This document shows positions 29,081-37,802 of a stretch of DNA of 64,000 nucleotides, in pieces. Numbering within the stretch: the first letter of the stretch is position 1; every line of letters starts with the position of its first letter. This stretch comes from Methylonatrum sp040877625 (GTDB taxonomy: Bacteria > Pseudomonadota > Gammaproteobacteria > Nitrococcales > Aquisalimonadaceae). The stretch is taken from assembly GCA_040877625.1 (NCBI GenBank), contig JBBDNK010000020.1, positions 62,001-126,000 on the forward strand, written 5' to 3'. The translations under genes and the position numbers were made by a program. The notes beneath the pieces are model-generated. The model was not told the DNA's origin and did not search any database. It saw only the letters and a program-made list of their open reading frames with translations.

Positions 29081-31081
29081 ATGCCCTCGCGCCGAGAACT
29101 CGCCAATGCCATCCGCGCCCTCAGCATGGATGCCGTCCAGCGCGCCAAGTCCGGGCACCCGGGTGCGCCCATGGGCATGGCCGATATCGCCGAAGTGCTC
29201 TGGAACGATTTCCTCAGCCACAACCCCGCCAACCCTGCGTGGGTCAACCGCGATCGTTTCGTGCTCTCCAATGGTCACGGCTCCATGCTGCTTTACAGCC
29301 TGCTGCATCTGAGCGGCTACGATCTGAGCATGGATGAGCTGAAGAATTTCCGGCAGTTGCATGCGAAAACCCCAGGTCATCCGGAGTACGGCTACGCCCC
29401 CGGCGTGGAGACCACCACCGGCCCGCTCGGCCAGGGGTTGGCCAATGCCGTCGGCATGGCGCTGGCGGAGAAGGTGCTGGCCGCGCAGTTCAACCGCCCG
29501 GGCCATACCGTGGTGGATCACCGCACCTGGTGCTTCGTCGGTGACGGCTGCCTGATGGAAGGCATCTCCCACGAAGTCTGTTCGCTGGCCGGTACCCTCG
29601 GGCTGGAGAAGCTGGTGGTATTCTATGATGACAACGGCATTTCCATCGACGGCAAGGTGGAGGGCTGGTTCACCGATGACACCCCCAAGCGGTTCCGCGC
29701 CTATGGCTGGCATGTGATCGCCGACGTCGACGGCCACGACAGCGAGGCCGTCGGCCGGGCAGTGCAGGAAGCGCGCAAGGTCCGGGGCCGGCCCACGTTG
29801 ATCTGCTGCAAGACCGTGATCGGTTTCGGCGCGCCCAATGCCTGCGGTACCCACAGCGTGCACGGCGCGCCACTTGGCGACGACGAGATTCAGGCCACCC
29901 GCGAGTTCCTGAACTGGGAGCACGCGCCGTTCGAAATACCGGCCACGACCTATGAAGGGTGGGATGCCCGCGACAAAGGCGCCGCCGCCGAAGCGCAGTG
30001 GAACCAGGTCCTTGCTGCCTACCGCAAGGCGCACCCGGAACTGGCGGCGGAGTTCGAGCGCCGCATGCGCGGTGATCTGCCCTCGCACTTCGAGCAGCAC
30101 GCTGGTGAACTGCTACTGAAGGTGGCGGACAAGGCGGAGAAGGTTGCCACCCGCAAGGCCTCGGAGATCGCGCTTAACGGTTTCGGCCCCTATCTGCCGG
30201 AGCTGATCGGCGGCTCGGCCGACCTGACCGGTTCCAACAACACCCGCTGGTCCGGCTGCGCGCCGATCAGTGCCGACGACGGCGATGGCAACTACCTTTT
30301 CTATGGTGTCCGCGAATTCGGCATGACCGCGATCATGAACGGCCTGGCGCTGCACGGCGGCTTTCTGCCTTACGGCGGCACCTTCCTGGTGTTCTCCGAC
30401 TACGCCCGCAATGCCGTGCGCATGGCCGCGATCATGAATCTGCGCAGCGTGCTGGTGTACACCCACGATTCCATCGGCCTCGGCGAAGACGGCCCCACGC
30501 ACCAGCCCGTGGAGCATGTGTCCAGCCTGCGTATCATCCCCAATATGCACGTCTGGCGTCCCTGTGACGTGGTCGAAACAGTGGCCTCCTGGCGGGCCGC
30601 GATCGAACGCCGCGACGGCCCCACCAGCCTGGTGCTGACCCGCCAGGGCGTGCCGCATCAGGAGCGCAGCCCGGAGCAGCTCAAGGCAGTGGCTCGCGGC
30701 GGTTATGTGTTGCGCGATTGCGGCGGCGAGCCGCAGATCATCCTCATCGCCACCGGCTCCGAAGTCGCGCTTGCCGCGGACGCCTGGAAAAAGCTCACCG
30801 ACGACGGTCTGCAGGTACGCCTTGTCTCCATGCCCTGCGCCGAGGTTTTTGAAGCGCAGGACGCCGCCTATCGTGAATCCGTGCTACCGGCCTCGGTACG
30901 CCGCCGGGTAGCGGTGGAAGCGGCGCATGTGGATTACTGGCGCAAATACGTGGGCCTGGACGGCGCCATCATCGGCATGCGCGGTTTCGGCGAATCCGCC
31001 CCCGCCAATGACCTGTTCCCGCATTTCGGCTTCACCGTGGAGAACGTCGTCACCGCCGCCCGCGGTCTGCTGGACAGCTGA
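29081..31081 (+). CDS. tkt: Transketolase
   Basis: 666 residues from the ATG at 29081. Thiamine-diphosphate enzyme of the pentose phosphate/Calvin pathways. Motifs: AKSGHPGAPMGMADIAEVLW, the TPP-binding GDGCLMEGISHE, and the pyrimidine-domain signature YTHDSIGLGEDGPTHQPVEH. It stands one base before epd and close to pgk, a conserved carbon-metabolism group. The accessory island lies immediately upstream. Confidence 0.98.
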   Translation: MPSRRELANAIRALSMDAVQRAKSGHPGAPMGMADIAEVLWNDFLSHNPANPAWVNRDRFVLSNGHGSMLLYSLLHLSGYDLSMDELKNFRQLHAKTPGHPEYGYAPGVETTTGPLGQGLANAVGMALAEKVLAAQFNRPGHTVVDHRTWCFVGDGCLMEGISHEVCSLAGTLGLEKLVVFYDDNGISIDGKVEGWFTDDTPKRFRAYGWHVIADVDGHDSEAVGRAVQEARKVRGRPTLICCKTVIGFGAPNACGTHSVHGAPLGDDEIQATREFLNWEHAPFEIPATTYEGWDARDKGAAAEAQWNQVLAAYRKAHPELAAEFERRMRGDLPSHFEQHAGELLLKVADKAEKVATRKASEIALNGFGPYLPELIGGSADLTGSNNTRWSGCAPISADDGDGNYLFYGVREFGMTAIMNGLALHGGFLPYGGTFLVFSDYARNAVRMAAIMNLRSVLVYTHDSIGLGEDGPTHQPVEHVSSLRIIPNMHVWRPCDVVETVASWRAAIERRDGPTSLVLTRQGVPHQERSPEQLKAVARGGYVLRDCGGEPQIILIATGSEVALAADAWKKLTDDGLQVRLVSMPCAEVFEAQDAAYRESVLPASVRRRVAVEAAHVDYWRKYVGLDGAIIGMRGFGESAPANDLFPHFGFTVENVVTAARGLLDS

Positions 31082-31082
31082 G

Positions 31083-32114
31083 ATGGCGCAGCGCCCGCGG
31101 GTCGCCATCAACGGCTACGGCCGCATCGGCCGCTGTGTACTCCGCGCCCTGCATGAACAGGGTGCGGAGGCCGGCCTGCAGGTGGTGGCCATCAACGAGC
31201 CGGAAGACCTGGACAGCATGGTCTACCTGACCCGTTTCGACTCCACGCATGGCCGTTTTCCGGGCCGGGTGGAGGAGGACGATGGCGCACTGCTGGTGGA
31301 CGGCCGGCGCATCACCGTCACCCATGGAAGCCGGCCGGAGGACGTCGACTGGCGCGCCATGGGCATCGATCTGGTGCTGGAATGCTCCGGCAGCTTCGGC
31401 GATCGCGCCACCGCCGAGCGCTACCTCGCCGCCGGCGTGCCGCGGCTGCTGCTCTCCAACCCCATGCAGAGCAGCGGCGACACCGATGCCACCGTGGTCA
31501 TGGGCATTAACGAGGGCGCCATCGCCGATAATGCCAAGCTGGTGTCAAACGCCTCCTGCACCACCAACTGCATCGTGCCCATACTGCGGGTACTGGATCA
31601 GGCCCTCGGCGTGGAAGCGGCCAGCGTGACGACCCTGCATTCGGCCATGAACGATCAGCCGGTGCTGGACGGCTACCATCGTACCGACCTGCGCCGCACC
31701 CGCTCGGCCATGCATTCCATCATTCCGGTTTCCACCGGTTTGGCCAGGGGTATCGAGCGGTTGTTGCCGGAGATGACGGGCCGTGTCGAGGCGCGCCATG
31801 TGCGCGTGCCGACCATCAACGTCTCGGCGATGGATGCCGTATTACAGGTCTCCCGGGATACCGACGTCGACGAGGTCAATCGCATTCTTCGTCAGGCAGC
31901 CGAGGGCGATTACGCCGGCCTCATGGCCTGGACCGACCTGCCGCACGCATCCTGCGATTTCAACCATGACCCCCACTCCAGCATTGTCGACATCACACAG
32001 ACGCGGGTCAGCGGCCGGCGGCTGGTGAGCCTGCTGGCCTGGTTTGACAATGAATGGGCGTTCGCCAGCCGCATGGTGGATGTGGCCGTGCATTGGAGCG
32101 GGTCCTTCCGCTAA
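31083..32114 (+). CDS. epd: Erythrose-4-phosphate / glyceraldehyde-3-phosphate dehydrogenase, Epd type
   Basis: 343 residues. NAD-binding INGYGRIGRCVLRAL at the start; catalytic Cys159 in SNASCTTNC. The segment TTLHSAMNDQPVLDGYHRTD and later PHASCDFNHDPHSSIVD match erythrose-4-phosphate dehydrogenase (E. coli Epd) more closely than GAPDH, so it may serve PLP synthesis. The tkt-epd-pgk order equals that of E. coli. Because no other GAPDH is visible in the window, a glycolytic role cannot be excluded. Confidence 0.85.
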   Translation: MAQRPRVAINGYGRIGRCVLRALHEQGAEAGLQVVAINEPEDLDSMVYLTRFDSTHGRFPGRVEEDDGALLVDGRRITVTHGSRPEDVDWRAMGIDLVLECSGSFGDRATAERYLAAGVPRLLLSNPMQSSGDTDATVVMGINEGAIADNAKLVSNASCTTNCIVPILRVLDQALGVEAASVTTLHSAMNDQPVLDGYHRTDLRRTRSAMHSIIPVSTGLARGIERLLPEMTGRVEARHVRVPTINVSAMDAVLQVSRDTDVDEVNRILRQAAEGDYAGLMAWTDLPHASCDFNHDPHSSIVDITQTRVSGRRLVSLLAWFDNEWAFASRMVDVAVHWSGSFR

Positions 32115-32212
32115 CCGCAGCACATGCGCGTGACGGTTTTATAATTGAACAACAACCCGTCTCATATCACCCTTTTGACCACAAACACATCATCCCGAAA
32201 GGATTCACCGAC

Positions 32213-33397
32213 ATGTCCCAGAACGTACTACGCATGACCGAGCTGGCGCTCTCCGGCAAGCGCGTCCTCATCCGCGAGGACCTCAACGTGCCCGTCCGCG
32301 ACGGCAGGGTCGGCGACGACACCCGCATCCGCGCCTCATTGCCCACCATCCGGCACGCGCTGAACGCCGGAGCGCGGGTGATGCTGATGAGTCACCTGGG
32401 GCGGCCGAAGGAGGGAGTGTTCGACCCCGAGGCATCGCTAGCCCCGGTTGCAAGCCACCTGGAAACGCTGCTGGAATGTCCCGTGCGCCTGCAGCGCGAC
32501 TGGCTGGACGGCGTTGACGTTGGGCCCGGCGAGGTCGTGCTCTGCGAGAACGTGCGCTTCAACAGCGGCGAGAAGGCAAATGACGAGGCACTGTCGCGGC
32601 GCATGGCGGCGCTGTGCGACGTTTACGTCATGGATGCATTCGGCACCGCGCACCGGGCCCAGGCCTCCACACACGGCGTGGCGCGCTTTGCACCGGTCGC
32701 CTGCGCGGGGCCGCTGCTGGCCGCGGAACTCGAGGCGCTGGGCAAGGCCCTGGATAACCCGGCGAGGCCGATGATCGCCATCGTCGGCGGCTCCAAGGTT
32801 TCAACCAAGGTGACCGTGCTGGAAGCGCTGTCCGGAGTGGTCGATCAGCTCATTGTTGGCGGCGGCATTGCCAATACCTTCATCGCCGCCGCCGGTCACC
32901 CGGTGGGCAAATCACTTTATGAGGCGGACCTGGTTGACGAAGCGCGGCGGTTGATGGCGCAGGCGCGGAGCAGGGGCGGGGAGATTCCGGTGCCGGTGGA
33001 CGTGGTTACCGCCAAGGCGTTCTCCGAGTACGCCAATGGCGAAATCAAGCGGGTGGAAGAGGTGGCCGAGGATGACCTGATTCTGGATATCGGCCCGCAA
33101 ACCGCGCGGCTCTACGAGCAAATACTGGGCAAGGCCGGCACCATCGTCTGGAACGGCCCGGTCGGCGTATTCGAGTTCGAGCAGTTCGGCAACGGCACCC
33201 AGGCCGTGGCCGAGGCGATTGCGAGCAGCCCGGCGTTCTCCATCGCCGGCGGCGGCGACACCCTGGCCGCGGTGGCCAAATACGGGGTGAGTGACCGCAT
33301 CTCCTACATTTCCACCGGCGGCGGTGCGTTCCTGGAATTTCTCGAAGGCAAAACGCTACCGGCGGTGGACGTATTGGAGCAAAGGTCCAAAGCCTGA
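32213..33397 (+). CDS. pgk: Phosphoglycerate kinase
   Basis: 394 residues from the ATG at 32213 with GAAAGGA before it. RVLIREDLNVPVRDG and MSHLGRPK in the N-domain, IVGGSKVSTKVTVLEAL and GGGIANTF in the middle, and WNGPVGVFEFEQFGNGT and GGGDTLAAV in the nucleotide domain. The 98-bp space after epd includes TTTTATAAT (32137-32145), so a separate promoter is possible though no good -35 is seen. It ends at a large inverted repeat. Confidence 0.98.
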   Translation: MSQNVLRMTELALSGKRVLIREDLNVPVRDGRVGDDTRIRASLPTIRHALNAGARVMLMSHLGRPKEGVFDPEASLAPVASHLETLLECPVRLQRDWLDGVDVGPGEVVLCENVRFNSGEKANDEALSRRMAALCDVYVMDAFGTAHRAQASTHGVARFAPVACAGPLLAAELEALGKALDNPARPMIAIVGGSKVSTKVTVLEALSGVVDQLIVGGGIANTFIAAAGHPVGKSLYEADLVDEARRLMAQARSRGGEIPVPVDVVTAKAFSEYANGEIKRVEEVAEDDLILDIGPQTARLYEQILGKAGTIVWNGPVGVFEFEQFGNGTQAVAEAIASSPAFSIAGGGDTLAAVAKYGVSDRISYISTGGGAFLEFLEGKTLPAVDVLEQRSKA

Positions 33398-33405
33398 CAT
33401 ATCAA

Positions 33406-33621
33406 GCGCAGGGTGGACGGAGCGCAGCGACTGCGCAAGTATTCAGCGGCGTAGCCAAACCGCGACGCGGGGAGCGGGGTTCCGTTCCCGGACACGCCGT
33501 GAATACATCCTTGTAGGCTCGTCGGCGGCTTCCCTGCCGCCGACGGTCCGGGAACGGAACCCCGCTCCCCGCTCTGCCGTGCCAATACTTGCGCAGTCGC
33601 TGCGCTCCATCCACCCTGCGC
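33406..33621. repeat. Compound inverted repeat, about 216 bp, between convergent genes
   Basis: Outer arms 33406-33443 and 33584-33621 match at 37 of 38 positions; inner arms 33469-33492 and 33547-33570 match at 24 of 24; the centre 33521-33544 is a GTCGGCGGC/GCCGCCGAC hairpin. It fills the space between the 3' ends of pgk and the minus-strand lipoprotein gene and has no coding content. It is probably a MITE-like element and could terminate transcription in both directions. Confidence 0.9.
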
Positions 33622-33636
33622 CAGGCAGAGCCGGGG

Positions 33637-34608
33637 CTATTTCATCGGAATCAGTATGTCCTGATCTCCTGGTGCCTGGCCGTCCTCCAGGGTCACGATG
33701 GCGACATCGTCGCCGGCAAGCGTGGTGACGCTGACCGTGCCGACGGCCTCACCCTGAACCCAGCCGGCGGCCTGGCCGCCCGGTCCGCGAATCACCCGGC
33801 CCGGACGGTGTACGCGCAGCTGATCCCCCGCGCTCAGGCCCGAGGCTTCGCCGGCATTGATCGCCCAGCCCTCCGACTCGCGGCTGAAGGCGCGGGCAAA
33901 CCAGGGCGCCGTCCGTGCGTATTCCAGGCTGAGTGTCAGCACCTCGTCCGCCAGGCTTTCCAGGGCACGTTCCGGCACCCTCCCATCCGCTTCGGGCAGG
34001 CTGAGATTTCTGGTGCGTGGTTCGCCGCCCAGTTCCAGATCGTGGTAGCGCACGGTCACGCGGTTCTCACCCTCGCCGGTGATGGATACCAGCATGCGTA
34101 CGCCTGGATACTGGCGGAGCTGATTCGCGCAGTCGGCGGCGTTGCCGATGTCGCAGCCGGCATCGTTCAGCGCGGCGCGGCTTGCGGAATCACCCAGCAG
34201 GCGCACCGGATAATCCCGGGAGACGCCCGTAAAGACCCGGTTCAGGCGTTCCTGCAGAGGGGTATCCGTTATCACCGCAATGCGGGTGCGCTGGCCGTCC
34301 ACGGCCAAGGCGGCACGGTCCGGTGTGCGCTCGCTGGCGCCGTCGGCTTCCAGTCGTGCCAGCGCAGCCTCCAGTTCCTGAATGCGATCTTCCTGCGCCT
34401 TTAAAGTGGCCTCGTCGGTTTCCTCTCGATCGCGATCGAGCAGGCTGGAGAGCAGGATCGGGTTATCCACGGGCAGGTAGTCCTCGCTCATCTCGCCTTC
34501 ACGGTCCGGGTGGTGGCCGGTGCGCCCTTCGTCCGAAAGTGTCGAACAGCCGGCAAGCAGCAGACCGGCACAGCTCAGCAGAAACAGTCGGGGTGTCATT
34601 GCGAACAT
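33637..34608 (-). CDS. Putative outer-membrane lipoprotein of unknown function
   Basis: 323 residues. The N-terminus MFAMTPRLFLLSCAGLLLAGC is a lipoprotein signal with lipobox LAGC; AGAGG precedes the start. A short coiled coil (about residues 65-92, Glu-rich) is followed by a domain with TRIAVITDTPLQERLNRVFTG, two cysteines at GCDIGNAADCANQL, and a beta-rich C-terminus (GDQLRVHRPGRVI) reminiscent of FlgT- or LpoB-type folds. I do not recognise the family. It stands alone between the inverted repeat and the porin gene. Confidence 0.7.
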   Translation of the reverse strand: MFAMTPRLFLLSCAGLLLAGCSTLSDEGRTGHHPDREGEMSEDYLPVDNPILLSSLLDRDREETDEATLKAQEDRIQELEAALARLEADGASERTPDRAALAVDGQRTRIAVITDTPLQERLNRVFTGVSRDYPVRLLGDSASRAALNDAGCDIGNAADCANQLRQYPGVRMLVSITGEGENRVTVRYHDLELGGEPRTRNLSLPEADGRVPERALESLADEVLTLSLEYARTAPWFARAFSRESEGWAINAGEASGLSAGDQLRVHRPGRVIRGPGGQAAGWVQGEAVGTVSVTTLAGDDVAIVTLEDGQAPGDQDILIPMK

Positions 34609-34720
34609 GAACAGAAGCCTCTTGGATCATGTGACAGGGTTGCGCACCAGGACTGCGGTGCGCGCATCAATCAGTGGTGCCCTAGTGTATCGCAAGCGTC
34701 TGCGCTGTTAACCCGGGGCC

Positions 34721-34748
34721 AAAAAAAAGCCGCCCCGAAGGGCGGCTT
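34721..34748 (-). terminator. Rho-independent terminator of the porin gene
   Basis: On the minus strand AAGCCGCCC-TTCG-GGGCGGC is followed by eight T residues, about 40 bases past the porin stop codon. The UUCG tetraloop and long T-run make this a textbook terminator. Confidence 0.92.
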
Positions 34749-34786
34749 GCGGTCGTTTCCGTTATCCGCGCGAGGCGGATGCGGAA

Positions 34787-35830
34787 TTAGAAGCGCTGTA
34801 CGACGCCGACGGTGAAGCCGGAATCGTCGTCGCCGGCCGCAACCTGGGTGCTTTCGCCCCAGAAGGTCCGGTACTGCAGATCGTTGGCGTTCTCGATGTT
34901 GTCGTTCTCGACTATCGAGACCATGGCATAGAACGTGGTCTGCGGAACCGGGGCGTAGTGGGCCTGCAGATTGACCAGGCTGGCGCCGCTGTCATGGCTC
35001 ATGTAGGTGCCACCGACGGCCACCTGCGAGGTGACGGCGTAGCGCGCGCCAGCACTCATGGTGACGTTGTCGGCGCCGTCAATAGCATCCACGTCGGCGT
35101 CCATATAGTTGGCGGACAGACGCAGGGCGCCGATGTCATAGGTACCGCCGACAACGGTCGTCGTGTTGCCGATCGTGTCAGCCGGATCATCGTGGTTCTG
35201 ATAAGAAACGCCGACCCGCAGCGGACCGGTGCTGTATGCAATGGCGCCGGACGTGAAGGTCTGGTCGTTGTCAGGCACAGTCGGAGCAGCGGGGACAGCA
35301 TTGCCCGCACCATTAAAGCCATACATGACCTGCGCGGTCAGGCCGTTCAGGTTTGGCGAGCTGTAGGTGACGGTGTTCGGGACCCAGGTGTTGAGAACAC
35401 CGGCGGCGAACTGGCCGTTCACGGCCACGCTGTTGCCGCCCATGGCGAAGGTGCTGCCCCAGAAAGCGAAGGCCGGGTTCAGGCGCGTACCGGCGTCGAC
35501 GCGACCGAAGTCACCGGAAATACCCACCAGCTTGTGACGGTTCAGGCTGTAGGCGCCAGGGCCGGTGCCGGTCGTGCCGCCCGAGTTGCCGGCGATCTGG
35601 CCGCCGAGCTGCAGGTGGCTGGTGAGGCCGGTGTTGCCGAGCTCGTAGGAGGACATGAAGCCCAGCTCCGAGGTGGAGAGGTTGTTGGTGAAGAAGCCGT
35701 TGCTGTTGTCATTGTCAGCAACCGCGCTACCAATACCCACGTCCAGGTTACCGTAAATGCGGACTTCGGCGTTGGCCGCGCCAGCGGCGAAGGCACTCAC
35801 AACGGCGAGCGCGATAAGGGATTTCTTCAT
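34787..35830 (-). CDS. Gram-negative general porin
   Basis: 347 residues. Signal peptide MKKSLIALAVVSAFAAGAANA, then the mature start EVRIYGNLDVGIG typical of the trimeric porin family. Repeated amphipathic strands, YSSPNLNGLTAQVMYGF, and a C-terminal Phe (GVVQRF) for BAM recognition. Acidic overall with few Lys residues. It would form diffusion channels in the outer membrane. It has its own promoter candidate, a long leader and a strong terminator. Confidence 0.93.
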   Translation of the reverse strand: MKKSLIALAVVSAFAAGAANAEVRIYGNLDVGIGSAVADNDNSNGFFTNNLSTSELGFMSSYELGNTGLTSHLQLGGQIAGNSGGTTGTGPGAYSLNRHKLVGISGDFGRVDAGTRLNPAFAFWGSTFAMGGNSVAVNGQFAAGVLNTWVPNTVTYSSPNLNGLTAQVMYGFNGAGNAVPAAPTVPDNDQTFTSGAIAYSTGPLRVGVSYQNHDDPADTIGNTTTVVGGTYDIGALRLSANYMDADVDAIDGADNVTMSAGARYAVTSQVAVGGTYMSHDSGASLVNLQAHYAPVPQTTFYAMVSIVENDNIENANDLQYRTFWGESTQVAAGDDDSGFTVGVVQRF

Positions 35831-35980
35831 TTGTGGATCTCCTAGCGACTAATCACTTTTGTTATGCAGTTGGTCCGGCAGGCGATGTGTGCCCGGCGCC
35901 GAACGACCGCTTGAGTTCGGGAGTCATGCCCCCAGGTGCCAAGTGGTATTAATGCAACATTCCACCGTAGTGGTGATTCA

Positions 35981-36008
35981 ATAATACAACACTTTCTATT
36001 TACTACAA
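35981..36008 (-). promoter_or_regulatory. Candidate sigma-70 promoter of the porin gene
   Basis: On the minus strand TTGTAG (36003-36008) and TATTAT (35981-35986) are 16 bases apart. It would give a leader of about 140 bases before the porin ATG, which is preceded by TAGGAGA. The 539-bp region 35831-36369 otherwise holds no gene; its AT-rich part is centred here. Confidence 0.45.
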
Positions 36009-36051
36009 CCCCTAGGGATTATCAACATAGTTGAGAAGTCACATGAGGTTT

Positions 36052-36074
36052 CGTTGCGTCTAAGCAACGCTTTT
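36052..36074 (+). terminator. Terminator-like hairpin in the porin/luxR intergenic region
   Basis: CGTTGC-GTCTAA-GCAACG is followed by CTTTTG on the plus strand. There is no plus-strand gene immediately upstream, so it could end a small RNA transcribed from the AT-rich segment near 35960-36050, or be a chance hairpin. Confidence 0.3.
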
Positions 36075-36453
36075 GTGAAGGGGTTCACATTTAGAGTCTG
36101 AAAAGGCAGGAGGGCGGGTACGCGCGATGCTTGCCGGCGATGGGGCGTTTGCAGGTCCAGGCGTCTGAACGTCATGGAACCTGATACAGGCATGCTGGTC
36201 AAGTTTGTTGTCAATATCGCCATGCGATCGGCTGCTGATTGTGCGCCGTGACCGCGATGTCGCGCTGATCCCGACTCGCAGTGACAGCCCAAGGCCCGGC
36301 GATGTTACCCTTGTCCTGCAGAGCCGTTGAGGGGTGCCGTTGTGACCATGGAATGCGTCCAGGGCCCCGATGCCCCGCGCCACTGAAGACAGCCTTTGTG
36401 GTGGGCAAGAGGGCTGCGCGGTCCGGCTGGATTCGGCGGCGGGGAGGTATGGT

Positions 36454-37302
36454 GTGAACGGAGAGAGGGCGCTGGACTCGATCATCGCCGCGGCCGGGCA
36501 GGCGGACAGCCGTGATGATCTGCATGCCTTCTGCCGGCGCATCGCGGACCGGATAGGCGCTCGTTGGTACTTTTTCGTGCAGCGCGTGGCCAGCGCGTCC
36601 TTTGTCGACCCGCATTCCGATCTGGTGGATTGTTACCCGGCTGGCCTGATGAGCCGATATCGCGATCAGGACTACATCCTTGTCGACCCGGTCATCCGGC
36701 ACTGCTATCAACATGTGGTGCCCGGCTACTGGAATGAAATCCACGCCGACCTCCCGCCCGGAACGCCCGAGCGCGCTCTGGTGAAGGCGCTGCGCGAGTA
36801 CGGCCTGCTGACCGGTATGACCTTGCCGGTTCATGGCCTGAACGGCGAGATCTCCATGCTATGTCTTGCCCTGGACGAGGAAGGGCCGGACGTCGAGGCG
36901 CGGCTGCGCCACCACGCGGCCGACATCATGTGTCTGGCCGCCTACCTCCACGAGGCCGCGATCAGGGTACTGGGACGGGAACGGCAGGATGCGCAGATGG
37001 AGCCCCTGACCCGTCGGGAGCAGGAGTGTCTGATGTGGTGTGCCGAGGGCAAGACCTCCTGGGAAACGGCGCAGATCCTGGGCATCTCGGAGCGCACAAT
37101 CATCTTTCATTTGCAGAATGTAACCGTGAAACTCGGCGTCAGCAGCCGTCAGCAGCCGTCAGCAGGCCGTGGCGCGCGCCACGGTGTGCGGCATCATTCT
37201 TCCGGTGATCCGCAACCTGCCCGCCCCATCCTGAGCCGCCCCCGCCCGCTTCAATTCCCCTCGGTCCGGCGGGCTGCTAGACTCCGGCAGTCAAATACAT
37301 AG
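36454..37302 (+). CDS. LuxR-family regulator with autoinducer-binding domain; C-terminus frameshifted
   Basis: The GTG at 36454 after GGGGAGGT is preferred; an in-frame ATG at 36370 would add 28 residues. The N-terminal domain has the conserved positions of acyl-homoserine-lactone receptors (ARWYFFV, RYRDQDYILVDPVIRH, PGYWNEI). The HTH (TRREQECLMWCAEGKTSWE, ISERTIIFHLQNVTVKLG) is complete until SSRQQ. A 10-bp tandem duplication then shifts the frame: the present product runs to 37302 with an Arg/Pro-rich tail. Removing one unit restores AVARATVCGIILPVIRNLP and a stop at 37232-37234. No luxI is nearby, so it is a solo receptor. Confidence 0.75.
   Translation: MNGERALDSIIAAAGQADSRDDLHAFCRRIADRIGARWYFFVQRVASASFVDPHSDLVDCYPAGLMSRYRDQDYILVDPVIRHCYQHVVPGYWNEIHADLPPGTPERALVKALREYGLLTGMTLPVHGLNGEISMLCLALDEEGPDVEARLRHHAADIMCLAAYLHEAAIRVLGRERQDAQMEPLTRREQECLMWCAEGKTSWETAQILGISERTIIFHLQNVTVKLGVSSRQQPSAGRGARHGVRHHSSGDPQPARPILSRPRPLQFPSVRRAARLRQSNT
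37138..37165 (+). repeat. 10-bp tandem repeat causing a frameshift in the LuxR gene
   Basis: The unit GTCAGCAGCC occurs at 37138-37147 and 37148-37157 and is followed by a partial copy GTCAGCAG. Ten is not a multiple of three, so gain or loss of a unit switches the C-terminal frame of the regulator. Confidence 0.9.
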
Positions 37303-37314
37303 CGGGAGCGTGTC

Positions 37315-37782
37315 GTGTTGAGCATAGCCAGCCTGTTGCATGTGCTGTTTGCCGTCATCTGGGTGGGCGGCATGTTTTTCGCGTGGGTGATTCTGCGCCC
37401 GGTGTCGGCCCAGGTGCTGGAGCCGCCCGAACGGCTGATGCTGTGGCGTCGCGTGCTGGCCAAGTTCTTTGTCTGGGTCTGGAAGGCCGTGGTGCTGATC
37501 CTGCTGTCCGGTTACTGGATGGGCTTCTCGCTGTGGCAGCAGATGGCCAACTGGCCGCTGCATGCGCATGTCATGCACGGGCTGGGCTGGATCATGGTGG
37601 TGTTGTTCCTGCTGGTGTTCTTTTTGCCGTTCCGGCAGTTGCGGCAGGCGGTGGATGCCCAGGACTGGCCCGCCGCGGCGGGTTCGCTCGCCGCCATTCG
37701 CCGCCTGGTGGGCATCAACCTGGTGCTCGGGCTGGTGGTTGTCGTTGTTGCCAGCGGCGGCCGGTTCGGCCTGCTGGGCTGA
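37315..37782 (+). CDS. CopD-like integral membrane protein
   Basis: 155 residues beginning GTG-TTG after GGGAG. Four hydrophobic segments: about 4-26 (LLHVLFAVIWVGGMFFAWVIL), 50-70, 83-105 (MHGLGWIMVVLFLLVFFLPF) and 130-148. His residues near helix ends (H9, H82, H84, H88) recall the CopD/DUF2269-type haem- or copper-related membrane proteins. Role not established. It is followed by rpe after 20 bp, so the two may be co-transcribed. Confidence 0.7.
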   Translation: MLSIASLLHVLFAVIWVGGMFFAWVILRPVSAQVLEPPERLMLWRRVLAKFFVWVWKAVVLILLSGYWMGFSLWQQMANWPLHAHVMHGLGWIMVVLFLLVFFLPFRQLRQAVDAQDWPAAAGSLAAIRRLVGINLVLGLVVVVVASGGRFGLLG

Positions 37783-37802
37783 GTGCCGGCGGAGAGTTGA
37801 TC

